From Serripes groenlandicus (lineage: Eukaryota > Mollusca > Bivalvia > Cardiida > Cardiidae), in NCBI GenBank assembly GCA_031761405.1, contig JASEVX010000007.1, positions 34,017,677 to 34,081,676 on the forward strand: a DNA stretch of 64,000 nt, read 5' to 3'. The position numbers and the translations under genes were made by a program. The notes below the pieces were generated by a model. That model was not told where the DNA came from. It made no database searches and saw only the letters and a list, made by a program, of their open reading frames with translations. This document shows, one piece after another, positions 43,466 through 53,691 of the stretch (the first letter of the stretch is position 1; every line of letters begins with the position of its first letter).

Positions 43466-44412
43466 CAAGGTACCTTTATATGCCCAGACTTTAAGTGTAG
43501 TCCCACTAGTCTGATGCCAAGGTACCTTATATGCCCCGACTTTAAGTGTAGTCCACTAGTTTGATGCCAAGGTACCTTTATATGCCCCACAACTTTAAGT
43601 GTAATCCCACTAGTTCGACACCAAGGTACCTTTATATGCCCCGACTTTAACTAGTCAACTAGTTTGATGCCAAGTTACCTTTATATGCCCCCAACTTTAA
43701 ATGTAGTCCCACTAGCTTGATGCCAAGCTACCTTTATATGCCCCCGATTTTAAGTGTAGTCCCACTAGTTTGATGCCAAGGTATATTTATATGCCCCGAC
43801 TTTAAGTGTAGTCCCACTAGCTAGATGTCAAGGTACCTTTATATGTGCCACCCCCGACCTTTAAGTGTAGTCCCACTAGTTTGATACCAAGGTACCTTTA
43901 TATGCCCCCGACTTTAAGTGTAGTCCCACTAGCTAGATGTCAAGGTACCTTTATATGTGCCACCCCCGACTTTAAGTGTAGTCCCACTAGTTTGATACCA
44001 AGGTACCTTTATATGCCCCGACTTTAAGTGTAGTCCAACTAGTTTGTGATGCCAAGGTACCTTTATATGTGCTGCCCCGACTTGAAGTGTAGTCCCACTA
44101 GTTTGATGCCAAGGTACCTTTATATGCCCCACAACTTTAACTAGTCCCACTAGTTTTATGCCAAGTTACCTTTATATGCCCCCGACTTTAAGTGTAGTCC
44201 CACTCGTTCGATGCCAAGGTACCTTTATATGCCCCCGACTTTAAGTGTAGTTCCACTAGCTTGATGTCAAGGTACCTTTATATGCCCCCAACTGTAAGTG
44301 TAGTCCCACTAGCTTGATGCCAAGGTACCTTTATATGTGCCGACCCCCCTTAAAGATAGTTAACATGATGGTCTCTACACACTAAACATTGTTGATTTGT
44401 GTTTTATTTCAG

Positions 44413-44475
44413 ACCAGTTACTAGAGGAACAAGAACAATCCAAACATAACTCGGATGAGGTCAATAGTCTGAAAA
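44413..44475 (+). CDS. Coiled-coil gene, exon 11 (63 nt)
   Basis: Phase 1/1, 21 codons. Acceptor TTTTATTTCAG ends at 44412, donor GTAAGT at 44476. It reads D-QLLEEQEQSKHNSDEVNSLK. It lies about 60 bp after the end of the 6.8 kb satellite array. Confidence 0.9.
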
Positions 44476-44538
44476 GTAAGTTCTCTTTATCTTTCCGTCA
44501 TAGTAATAGGATATATGCAATTTATTTTGAATACATTG

Positions 44539-44825
44539 TTAACCCTTTCCTTTCCTGCACACAACACATCTGAAGCCGCTGCTATTGAAAAACATCCAGG
44601 CAAGTATGAAAAAAGGCCCAAGATTTATATGAGAGTATTTTGAAAATATTGTAACATTGTAAACGTTATAAAACACCATTAAAACAAACATACAACAAAT
44701 CTGAAGCCACTGCTTTTGAAAACATCTTTGCAAATATGAAACATATCACCAGATTTATATGAGAGCACAGTTATTGAAAAATAATTGAAAGCATTGTGGC
44801 AAAAGGAGAAATTATTGACACATGA
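44539..44825 (-). mobile_element. TTAA element with duplicated left half
   Basis: TTAACCCTTTCCTTTCCTGC start; AACACATCTGAAGCC and CAACAAATCTGAAGCCACTG are two copies of the subterminal region; the hairpin is cut at GGCAAAAGGAGAAATTATTG. Confidence 0.7.
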
Positions 44826-45177
44826 AAACATTTAGCCAGATAACGAGCCATATGAATCTGACAATTTGTGAAAATATTTGACGAGAAAAAAAAAAAAATC
44901 TCAATCTGCAAATTCGTCTTTTACATTAATGATTTCTACTGTTTCTAGTACTTGTACTATAATTTATAGATTTGCTATTTTTTTCCCTCAGTGTTTCGAA
45001 TGTTGGAAAGGCTTAACATACTTCTTCTTTTCCCAGAATGCTTTTAATTCCGTCTAAACACCAGATCCAAACACATTTGGATGCATCTGCAGTACATGAA
45101 TCTCGTGCATAAAAAAGTTAATATTAATTTGATATTCCAATCTTTTTTGTATGATTTAAATCCGAATAGGTATAAAT
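44826..45177. other. Intron, nothing recognised
   Basis: AT-rich with only vague TTAA-element words (GTTGGAAAGGCTTAA at about 45003). Confidence 0.45.
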
Positions 45178-45307
45178 AACACTTTCACACATGCAGATGC
45201 ATTTTGATGTAGCTGCAGCAGACTCCCATGAGCAATTTCTCCTTTTGCTACAATGTTTTCAATATTTTTGTCAACATGTTTTCCTAGTCGTCTGCAATAA
45301 AGGGTAA
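45178..45307 (+). mobile_element. TTAA element remnant upstream of exon 12
   Basis: ACACTTTCACACATGCAGATGC, right hairpin arm CATGAGCAATTTCTCC and GTCGTCTGCAATAAAGGGTAA. Confidence 0.7.
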
Positions 45308-45326
45308 ATACATATTGTTATTACAG

Positions 45327-45389
45327 ATGAACTAAGCACAGAGAAGACAAAGCATGAAGATACCAAGAAAAATCTCATCGAAACAAAAA
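45327..45389 (+). CDS. Coiled-coil gene, exon 12 (63 nt)
   Basis: Phase 1/1, 21 codons. Acceptor TTATTACAG ends at 45326, donor GTAGGT at 45390. It reads N-ELSTEKTKHEDTKKNLIETK. A TTAA-element remnant ends about 20 bp upstream. Confidence 0.88.
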
Positions 45390-46037
45390 GTAGGTAACAG
45401 ACAGAAAACTCGGAACTTCAATCCTTTCCAATTTGTTCAGATGTTTCCAAAGTCTGCTGTTTGTGAACAGATAAATTAAATTGGGGGAAGGGATGAAAAA
45501 AACTTATCGCTACATTTAGTTGTTTGCCTTTGAACATCTGAGTGAAACATTTTTAACAATTTGAAGTGATTTTGCTCATGAGCAATTTCTTCTTATCTAA
45601 AAATATTTTCAAAAGTTTTTGCAGAGGCATCAGACATTATCTGTATAAGTTAAAAGATAAATCTGCGACTCATTATGGTCATTTCTTTTATCACCTAAGT
45701 GTGATTAAAAGACAGCTGAAAGAAGTAACTTGGAAAGTCTTTGACATATGACATGATTATGTTGCTGTTAAATGACCATTTACCTTGTACGATATTTTTA
45801 GGGCCTTCTCTGATGATTCGTCTCGGTAAAAGTAGTATAATTTGGAAATACCTGATTGTAAAATGTAGTAAATTGAAATTACAATGCTGGTTTTCAGCAT
45901 TTTCTCATTTTCCCACCATGTTTTCAAAGTTAGTGTGTAAAAAGCAAATACACTGACTTTCTTGTTTCCTACTTTTATCAGAGATTTAAATGAAATGTTT
46001 TTGTGTTTAAAATTCTTATTTGACCCTTGAACCCTAT

Positions 46038-46230
46038 GTAGGAAGACAGTGGTGCAGAGGTAGCGCGTCGGCCTCTTGTCCCTGGTTCGAGTCTGTGATA
46101 AGCAGGTTCTGACTTTGGGATTTTTCCACACAAACGGCGCGAGTACTGGTTAAGTCTCCAGGAAGCAGAGATCGAGTGTGATTAATATAAGCTGAAAGCT
46201 TGTTTCGCAATCGATGTAAAATAAATAAGT
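46038..46230 (+). mobile_element. tRNA-derived SINE
   Basis: A-box-like GTGGTGCAGAGGTAGCG and B-box GGTTCGAGTCT in the first 60 bp, then a body ending AAATAAATAAGTTTAAAC. Different head from the 21227 SINE. Not a functional tRNA: no acceptor stem or anticodon arm closes. Confidence 0.75.
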
Positions 46231-46234
46231 TTAA

Positions 46235-46345
46235 ACAAACCCTATGGTAAAGGCACTCTAAAGAATTGTCTCACTGAAACATAGGGTTTGATAAGGTAAT
46301 AAAAGATATATCATGGGGAAAATTGCCGTTTACCCCTCCATATCT
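46235..46345. repeat. Foldback repeat, partial
   Basis: AAACCCTATGGTAAAGGCAC ... GAATTGTCTCACTG ... ACATAGGGTTTGATAAGG, the stem of the 6321-6498 element. Confidence 0.55.
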
Positions 46346-46374
46346 GTACCTCTGTTTTTATTCTCTTTTTCAAG

Positions 46375-46437
46375 AACTTTTCACGGATAGTCAGCAGACG
46401 TCAAAACAAAGTCAAAATGAGGCCACCCAGCTGAGAA
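46375..46437 (+). CDS. Coiled-coil gene, exon 13 (63 nt)
   Basis: Phase 1/1, 21 codons. Acceptor TTCTCTTTTTCAAG ends at 46374 (AAG rather than CAG), donor GTGAGT at 46438. It reads K-LFTDSQQTSKQSQNEATQLR. The pyrimidine tract partly overlaps a foldback-repeat remnant. Confidence 0.82.
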
Positions 46438-46660
46438 GTGAGTACCAGACATTTGAGAATAGTTTGTACCCGAGTTTATGTGTAACCGAGTGGTTTTTTT
46501 TAGAAAATGTTTGGAATTGGTTCAATTTTGGTTCAGTTATAATGCCCTCAATTTCAAAGGTGTTGATGTGGCAAATTTTCTTTTGATTGGTTCATTTGTT
46601 TGTCTGCCTCCGTTGCCTGTGTGCAACATGTCATAACTTACGAAACATGTGAATAAAAAC

Positions 46661-46866
46661 TTAACCCAGTCCTTTCCATCATACGACAATTCTGCAGCAG
46701 ACGACTTTGAACATATTTTGTCAAATAATAGAAAATCTTTATAATTGAATGGATAACCTTTGACGAAAAGTGGAAAACATTGCGACAAAAGGAGAAATTT
46801 CACGTTTTGTGCAATTTCTTCTTTTGTTACTATGTTGTCAGAAAGCGTCTATATGAGGGAAATTGT
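46661..46866 (-). mobile_element. TTAA MITE, young type with right-arm deletion
   Basis: TTAACCCAGTCCTTTCCATC start; CTGCTGCAGAGGC before GTCAGAAAGCG is lost; ends TATGAGGGAAATTG. Confidence 0.82.
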
Positions 46867-46893
46867 ACCCAGATTTCAAGGAAAATGTTGCAG

Positions 46894-47079
46894 TTAACCC
46901 TTTTCCACATATAAATCTGCAGCAGACACAACTTTGTATATCTAGGTAAACACTTTATAGATGAAAGTAATATATTGAATGGATTTGCAAATATTGTGGC
47001 AAAATGAGCAATTTCTCCTTTTGCCACAATGCTTTCAAAAGTTGTTGGTGAGATATATCTGGAGGTGGGGAAGGGTTGA
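46894..47079 (-). mobile_element. TTAA element, short old copy
   Basis: TTAACCCTTTTCCACATATAA start, reduced hairpin, GGTGGGGAAGGGTTGA end. Confidence 0.78.
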
Positions 47080-47124
47080 ACGACCTTTGTATGCATTACA
47101 GCTTTTGACAGGTACACCTTTGCA

Positions 47125-47285
47125 TTTAGTTAGTAGGAGTCTTGGGTCCAATCCCTTGCAAGGTCATAACAAAGACAACGAAACTGGTAGTAGTGGTATA
47201 TCCCTGCTTGGTACTCTGTATAGCAACTGATCAACCAATGTGTGGGTCATTGTACCGGTAGTACTAAAAATTAACAGAGGAAATG
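47125..47285 (+). mobile_element. SINE, diverged
   Basis: GGGTCCAATCCCTTGCAAGGTC (B-box-like), GGTAGTAGTGGTATATCCC and CCGGTAGTACTAAAAATTAAC match blocks of the 21227 SINE. 47290-47480 holds nothing recognised. Confidence 0.5.
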
Positions 47286-47482
47286 CTGCAATTTGTCGGA
47301 AATATTGTCAAAAGAGTTCAAACAAGTCTTGATTTTCACATCAACAGTTCCATATATAATTTTGTTTTGGCTAGTATATGGTTCTAGGGCATAGGGTTTT
47401 ACAAACAATATGTTCCAATTTCATTCATTTTTTTTTTTCATAAATCACTGTGTGTTTTAATATATTTTAGCATTGGATGTCC

Positions 47483-47707
47483 TTAACCCTTTCCCACATA
47501 CAGCAAATCTGCAGCAGAATACGTTGAAAAGTATTTGCAAAAATGTGAAAAATCTCTATAAAAAGTCTACTTTATTAATTGAATAAAGTTGAAAACATTG
47601 AGGCAAACTGAGAAATTGCTTGTATCGAGCAATTTATCCTTTTGTATCATTGTTTTCAAAAGTTGTATGCTCCAGAGACGTCAGGAAGCGTCTATATGTG
47701 GGAAAGG
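47483..47707 (-). mobile_element. TTAA element, CCCACATA subfamily
   Basis: TTAACCCTTTCCCACATACAGC start, loop GCTTGTATCGAGC, TATGTGGGAAAGGC end without TTAA. Confidence 0.82.
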
Positions 47708-47741
47708 CAGAGGAATGTAAAATACTATGTCAGGTAAATGG

Positions 47742-47946
47742 TTTACCCTTTCTCACATTCAGACACATTCTGATATATTTACTGTAGACATCTTTTGAAA
47801 ACAGTGTTGCAAAAAAAGAAATTGCTCAAGAACAATTTCTCCTTTTACTACAATGTTTTCAATTCTGATCAAAAGTTCAACTCTGATATATATTTAATTT
47901 CCATAATTTTGCCTCGATGTTTGCAGGTGCCTGCTGCATATTAATC
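47742..47946 (+). mobile_element. TTAA element, old copy
   Basis: TTTACCCTTTCTCACATTCAG start, loop GCTCAAGAAC, right end lost after CTGCTGCATATTAATC. Confidence 0.68.
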
Positions 47947-48137
47947 ATATACTTTTTGATAAATCAAATCATATGTTTTCCTTATGAATTGATCCTGTAA
48001 AACTAAAAGTCATTATCATAAATAATGTATCCTTTCATATATCAATAGCTGCATGCTAAAAGTATAGTCAAAAACACAGTTGTATTTCAATAACTTACCT
48101 TTGTTTATTGCATCTGCTACCTTCGGGTACCAATGTA

Positions 48138-48365
48138 TTAACTCTTTCCCTTATACAACAAATCTGTAGCAGACAAAATCTAGGTAAAAAACGTTAAAAC
48201 TATTTATAAATGAAATAATACCGGTAATTAATTAATTAATTTAAAAAACATTGTGGTAAAAGGAGAAATTGGTCTTGATAAGCAGTTTCTCCTTTTGCCA
48301 CAATGTTTGCAAATTTTGTCTGCATCAGATGTATTAAAATATGTCTGCATGTGCGCAAGGGTTAA
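48138..48365 (-). mobile_element. TTAA element, CCCTTATA variant
   Basis: TTAACTCTTTCCCTTATAC start, loop GGTCTTGATAAGC, GTGCGCAAGGGTTAA end. Confidence 0.86.
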
Positions 48366-48448
48366 AGAGCCATACTCAAGGAGAACCCAAATGAGGATAT
48401 TTATGGCAAGTGTAGGTAAAGATCTGCCTGTGCATCCATGTAATCTGA

Positions 48449-48566
48449 TACAATGAGTTGAAAACATTGTGGCAAAAAGGAGAGAAATTCTCATTTTGCC
48501 ACAATGTTTTCAAATGTTGCCTGCTGCAGAGGCATCAGAAAGTATCAGTAAGTGGGAAATGCTTAA
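48449..48566 (-). mobile_element. TTAA element, right half
   Basis: Hairpin core without loop arms (AGGAGAGAAATTCTCATTTT), CTGCTGCAGAGGCATC, GTGGGAAATGCTTAA end. Confidence 0.75.
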
Positions 48567-48998
48567 ACCGTCTGTGATGAATCCATGGACAGAGCTAGAA
48601 TAAGCCGAGCAGTTGAGCGTGATCTACTCAATGTTCTATGGTTGGGTTTTTGTAGAGAATAGCTCAAATGCATGAAACTATCTTCAATCAAGATGTTCTG
48701 TTTAACACCACTGGTTTGTATCAAGTCTACAAATTAATAAATGTTAATGAACAGTAGATTATAAGAAAAAAAATCAGAATGAAATATTGCTTTTGCCAAT
48801 ATGAAATCAATGGTTAACTTATGCAAAACTACAAGGTTTTACTATCAATTCTTTGAATAAGCATGGCAAGATATAAAACTGCATTTTGCATGAACAACAC
48901 TATTTTCTATGATGTCACAATGTTTTTAGGATTTTGTGAAAATGTTTTCCCTTTGAAGGACTGTTAGATTCAGAAAGCGAAAAAACTTGACTTTATGT
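48567..48998. other. Intron, nothing recognised
   Basis: No supported frame, RNA or repeat. Confidence 0.5.
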
Positions 48999-49219
48999 TT
49001 AACCCTTTCCCAAATGCAGCAAATCTGCAGCAGTTGACTTTAGAAATATCTAGACAAAAACACAGAAAATCTGTTAAAATGAAGGTACAATTACTGAAAG
49101 AAATTGAAAACATGGTGGCAAAAGGAAAAACTGCTTGTTTTTCTACTTTGTCACAATGTTTTCAAAAGTCGTTTGCTGCAAAAGGCATCAGAAAGTGTCT
49201 GTATGTGGGAAAGAGTTAA
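48999..49219 (-). mobile_element. TTAA element, CCCAAATG variant
   Basis: TTAACCCTTTCCCAAATGCAGC start, left arm only partly paired, TATGTGGGAAAGAGTTAA end. Confidence 0.85.
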
Positions 49220-49504
49220 CTTACTGACTTATCGGCAGGGGACTCAATGTGTTCTTGAAATCAAATAACGATCAATTTACATGCTTGTAAAATCATTCAT
49301 GTCAGCATTCTCTAGAAACTTTGTTGGTGATCATACCACTACTTGGCACAGAGGGAAAATCTAGATATTCGCTGGTAGCAAAATGTGGAAGATTGATTTT
49401 CATGTTTCATTACACTTACTATGAGTATTTTGTACTTCAAGGGATGATGACCATTAATTACTACTCCACATATCAAGACCCCTATGGAATACAATGTATG
49501 TCTG

Positions 49505-49734
49505 TTAACCCTTTCCCTCATATAGACGCTTTCTGACGCCTCTGCAGCAGTCGGCTTTTTGAAAACATAGTGACAAAAGAAGAAATTGCACAAAACGTGC
49601 AATTTCTCCTTTTGCCACAATGTTTTCCACTTTTTGTCATAGGTTATCCATTCAATTATGGAGATTTTCTATTTTTTGACAAAATACGTTCAAAGTCGTC
49701 TGCTGCAGAATTGCCGTATGAGGGAAAGGGTTAA
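49505..49734 (+). mobile_element. TTAA MITE, young copy (230 bp)
   Basis: Complete; hairpin 49561-49627 with loop GCACAAAACGTGC; a good type example for the family. Confidence 0.94.
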
Positions 49735-49774
49735 AAGGTTCACCCTTTAGACGATGTTTACTTTCTCAGTTAGG

Positions 49775-49945
49775 AATCCGCCGTGGCCGAGTGGTTAGCG
49801 TTGGGGATTGGAACTGGGCATCCGAGATTCTATTCCCAATCGCAATGCGACAGTCATGGGGGAGTGCCCTTGGGTAAGGCACATTTCCTAGCCTAGGACT
49901 GGTTTGTTTACCCAGGCATCATGAAAACCCCAATAAAGCAAAACT
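49775..49945 (+). mobile_element. tRNA-derived SINE, Leu/Ser-like head
   Basis: CCGTGGCCGAGTGGTTAGCG resembles the 5' half of a tRNA-Leu/Ser A-box region; body GGGGGAGTGCCCTTGGG and TTACCCAGGCATCATG; tail AACCCCAATAAAGCAAAAC. Confidence 0.82.
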
Positions 49946-49993
49946 TTGGGGGTGGGGAAAATATGCAAAATCTTTTTGGGTGGGAATTTTTAT

Positions 49994-50221
49994 TTAACCC
50001 TTTCCCTCATATAGACGCTTTCTGACGCCTCTGCAGCAGACGGCTTTTTGAAAACAGTGACAAAAGAAGAAATTGCTCAAAACGAGCAATTTCTCATTTT
50101 GCCACAATGTTTTCCACTTTTAGTCATAGGTTATCCATTCAATTATAGAGATTTTCTATTTCTTGACAAAATATGTTCAAAGTCGTCTGCTGCAGAATTG
50201 TCGTATGAGGGAAGGGGTTAA
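49994..50221 (+). mobile_element. TTAA MITE, young copy (228 bp)
   Basis: Complete; loop GCTCAAAACGAGC; right end GAGGGAAGGGGTTAA. Confidence 0.93.
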
Positions 50222-50521
50222 GTGAAATAAAGCAATCTCATGGGACAATAAAGTAGGGCAACTTCTATGTTATTAATATTTATTTGTGATGAAGAAATAT
50301 TGTTTGAAAAGAAGAAATTCCTCATCATGAGATAGTTTGTACTCCATGTTTGGCCTACCTTAGTATGGTTAGAATTGGAGGTCACATCTCTATCATCTGG
50401 CTGTTCATTCACTGAAGCTTTCACTTAATGTGTTTCTGTTGACACATGTTTTTCCAAAAATGTTTTTAAAGACATCTTACCCTCAGATATCAAAGGTCAG
50501 ATCTATCAGGGTTAACATTTT

Positions 50522-50855
50522 CAGGGGCGTAGCTCCCTTTAGGCACTGTAGGCACGTGCCTACACAGTTTTTCTCAAAATGCATGCTGCGGCGATAGACA
50601 TCTGCGTAATGTATCGACCAGACCAGCCTGCGCTGTCCGCGCAGACTGATCCGGCCGACACATTCCGTCTTAGGGGGATAGATGTATAGAGTAGTTATTC
50701 CTGAAACAGAAAATCCACAGGAGGCGAACAGTGTCTATCCGGGTAGGCCTGTGTGGCATGATTAGGCTGATCCGGGTCGATACTTTACGAGTCTAACAAT
50801 GTTGATTTTCTTACGAGAAGGCCTACACATTGATTATTGCAAAGCTACGCCCCTG
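50522..50855. mobile_element. CAGGGGCGTAGCT-ended DNA transposon (334 bp)
   Basis: Perfect 13-bp terminal inverted repeat CAGGGGCGTAGCT / AGCTACGCCCCTG, flanked by ATTTT on both sides (50517-50521, 50856-50860). GC-rich interior with no frame. Ends resemble hAT elements, but the duplication is 5 bp, so the family is uncertain. Confidence 0.88.
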
Positions 50856-50879
50856 ATTTTCCCATTCACAGACACACTG

Positions 50880-50957
50880 ACAAATCTGTAGCAGACGACT
50901 TTTGAACAAATCTGTAGCAGACGACTTTTGAACAAATCTGTAGCAGACGACTTTTGA
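50880..50957 (+). repeat. 26-bp triplication inside a TTAA element
   Basis: ACAAATCTGTAGCAGACGAC plus TTTTGA repeated three times without change. Confidence 0.95.
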
Positions 50958-51112
50958 GAACCTTTTGGCTAAAAAAGAAATTGCTCATAATGCCACATTG
51001 TTTTCAACTGAACTCAATAATTATACTTACATTAAGTAAAATTTTCAATGATGTTACCATTATGTTTTCAAAGTCATCTGCTGCGGATGTGTTGTATGTG
51101 AGAAAGGGTTAA

Positions 51113-51660
51113 GGTGATCTTTGGCAAACATGGCATGTTCTCTTCTGTTTATACTTGAGCATATTGGCCTGTTCTACTTAGCTACAGTGTTTTGTCCTTC
51201 ACACTCTTTGGGCTGTGAGTTTGGATGTTTAGAATGTTTTAATTTTTATCACATCTTATTTGCTATTTATAATTGCTATTTTATGAAGGATTGAAATACT
51301 TGTGTTCTGAAAAATTCACCAGGTTAGAGATTTTGAGACCAATTGGAAAAGGAGGTATTTCTCAAAATGAGCAATCTCTCATTTGCCTATACATGTTATT
51401 TGATTGTTGTCAATTTTGTATCAAACTTTACTTCCAATTGCTGGATGTTATATTTTCTTCCTCTAATATTTGCAAAGCAGAAAACACTTTCACAAGATAA
51501 CGTGTATGGGTTTTTAAATGCTTTCCCAATGAAAGCAAAAATCTGCAGCAGGCAACTTTGACAACATCTTTGCAAAATATAGAAAATCTAAAATTTCTCC
51601 TTTTCCAACAATTTTTCAAGTTATCTATCTGCTACAAGGAGTAGCATGTCACAGGGTTCA
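51113..51660. other. Intron with decayed TTAA-element words
   Basis: 51335-51370 (AAAAGGAGGTATTTCTC ... ATGAGCAATCTCTC) and 51520-51640 (ATCTGCAGCAGGCAACTTTG) are fragments; nothing else was seen up to 51950. Confidence 0.5.
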
Positions 51661-51951
51661 GGTTGTTGCGTAACGTGGTAATTTCTGTTTGGACGTCTTT
51701 CATCTGTTAATTGTCTCTGTTCAGCATCTTGGAAATAGCCTGATCTCACAAGCATGGCATGAAGTTAAGATAGCCTTGGTGATCAACCAGAAACATTTGC
51801 TTTGGGGGGGGGGGGGTCTTTTTAAAATTCCTTTTTTACTATAGCTGATTGAGATTCTGCAAGTGAAGACTCTTGAAGAAATTCAAATTTAAAATTGAAA
51901 TATCGGAATGAGAAAGAGTTGGAATAATATGTGAAAAGGAGAGACTTACAG

Positions 51952-52172
51952 TTAACCCTTTTGCACATATCTTCATCAGAAGAGCTCGAAAACATCTAGG
52001 CGGAAATATAAAACATCTCGATAAATGGAGGTATCATTACTGAAAAAAAGTTGAAAATATTGTGGCAAAAGGAGTAATTGGTTGTTTCGAGCAATCTTCC
52101 TTGTGTTACAACGTTTTTCTTAAGTCGTCTGCTGCTGAGGCATCAGAAAGAGTATATGTGGGAAAGGGTTAA
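51952..52172 (-). mobile_element. TTAA element, old copy
   Basis: TTAACCCTTTTGCACATATC start, loop GGTTGTTTCGAGC, TATGTGGGAAAGGGTTAA end. Confidence 0.85.
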
Positions 52173-52311
52173 TAATTTCTCTTTCTTATGATATGTCTGG
52201 CTGTTTCAAATCATCCCGACTAATTTTCAGAGAAAAAGAAAACAAGGTTGATCACTTTAAGGTTATTAATCGTAACACAGTCATTTCATTCATGTTTGGT
52301 TTTACATCTAG

Positions 52312-52458
52312 ATAAGCTAAGGCAACACACAGAAAATGAGGCAGAAACAGGTCCTAGAGAGAGGCGGGATACGCCCGAAAAACGTGTGATCCCGCACCTC
52401 AAACACCCCTATCACTCACCGGACACACCCTCGCGACTTCCTGTCAGTAAACGACAAG
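52312..52458 (+). CDS. Coiled-coil gene, exon 14 (147 nt, Pro/Arg/His-rich)
   Basis: Phase 1/1, 49 codons. Acceptor TTTACATCTAG ends at 52311, donor GTAAAC at 52459. It begins in coil (KLRQHTENEAET) and then turns into a basic, proline-rich stretch containing RDTPEKRVIPHLKHPYHSP and TPSRLPVSKRQ. Several S/T-P pairs (DTPEK, YHSP, DTPS) could be phosphorylation sites. Higher GC than its neighbours. It probably marks a hinge or partner-binding segment between coil regions. Confidence 0.85.
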
Positions 52459-52710
52459 GTAAACATTGTCTTACAAGCATAAATAACCGCTGAGGGTATT
52501 GTTTTGATGGTCAGCGGAATCTTCTTTTGCTTCGTGCCGGAGGTCTATGATATTTGTCAAATTGATTTTGCTTTAATCCGTGGTCTTTATAATTTTGATG
52601 AGATTCATTTTGCTTTTGTCAATGGTCTTTGGTACAGCTTTTGATATTGTTATATTGTGTTTAATTTGTTTATTTCAGTTTTCCCTCCACAATACCAATA
52701 TATACACCCC

Positions 52711-52901
52711 TACCCTTTCCCACATACAAATCTGCAGCAGACAACTTTGAAAATATTTTGTCAAAAATATGGAAAATGACTATAAATGAAAGTACATATA
52801 ACCATTGAAATATTGTGGCAAAAGGAGAAATTGTAATTATGAAGAATTTCTACTTTTGCTACAATGTTTTTGAATGTTATTTGCATGTGGGAATGAGTTA
52901 A
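52711..52901 (-). mobile_element. TTAA element, left TTAA lost
   Basis: TACCCTTTCCCACATAC start, hairpin partly decayed, GTGGGAATGAGTTAA end. Confidence 0.8.
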
Positions 52902-53690
52902 CCCTTCCATCTGGTATATGTTACCTCAATATAAGTCTAAATGATTTTAGATCCAAGATCTTGCATTATTTATCATGATGTCTGCCCTTGCTTTCCAATA
53001 AAATGTTGACCAAAATAGAGTAATATATATCCTTAATGAAATAAGGGAAGGACTACCAATTGAATTGTCAACAAAATGTACAGTTTCTTTCTTCTTTCCC
53101 TGCAACAGCTTGAGCTTAAGATATCTTTTGGTTTATAAAAATGTTTGATTAGAATTCCTCCGATTTTTCTAAGAGAAAAGCATTCTATCTTTTACTTCAA
53201 TATATGTTGTACATGTCACTTTTCCATAAATCAAATCAAATATAAGAAAATTGTAGGTTACAACTAAATTCAACCTTTCCTGTCAACATTGTGTTTGACT
53301 GTCATGGTTTCCCTAGTTTAGTTTTCCTACAAAAAAACACAAACATATTTAGCTGGAAGATTCCATATGACTGCATCATTTAAATTTCAACATCTAGCAA
53401 ACATTCTTTGTGATTTGAAAGGAAACAACAATAGCGATAAAATTGTACTTATGTACTGGTTTGCCAAAGAAATAAGCTGACAGTTTCACCAAAGCACGAT
53501 TTTATTATGTCTTGTCACCAAATTTCATTCATCACATCTTTTTGTAGATTATTCATTTGTTCTGTTAATCTAGAGTTGGCATGGATGTTTTATGTTTGAT
53601 TAACCTTTTCCCTGAGACAGTTGCTTGGATAACCCATGTAGCAGAGAGATTTTGAAACCTTTTGGGAAAAAGAGTCTTATTTTTTAGCTC
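52902..53690. other. Intron, nothing recognised
   Basis: Plain AT-rich sequence; only a weak TTAA-element end near 53600-53670 (TTAACCTTTTCCCTGAGACAG). Confidence 0.5.
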
Positions 53691-53691
53691 G

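Larger units (their letters stand above)
37541..44345 (+). repeat. ~54-bp satellite array (GGTACC/ACTAGT units), 6.8 kb
   Basis: Over 90 units of TTGATGCCAAGGTACCTTTA then TATGCCCC(N)GACTTTAAG and TGTAGTCCCACTAG. Lengths vary through the C-run (about 50-58 bp). Variant orders such as GACACCAAGG and TATTTCCCACAAC recur as a higher-order block, and the segment near 37855-40660 is repeated near 40790-43660. Many units are 54 bp, so reading frames (MPRYLYMP.. / FKCSPTSL) stay open without being genes. Confidence 0.95.
50512..51112 (+). mobile_element. TTAA element interrupted by a CAGGG element
   Basis: TTAACATTTT left of the insert; CCCATTCACAGACACACTG then a 26-bp triplication, hairpin (GCTCATAATGCC) and GTGAGAAAGGGTTAA to the right. 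Confidence 0.82.

Noticed and set aside
49786..49860. Possible tRNA-Leu/Ser gene.
   Set aside because: Only the A-box half resembles a tRNA; no closed acceptor stem or T arm, and the same body follows in other SINE copies.
50487..50495. A 9-nt phase-1 micro-exon (CCTCAG before, GTCAGA after).
   Set aside because: Too short to support without transcripts, and it sits next to a decayed element end.
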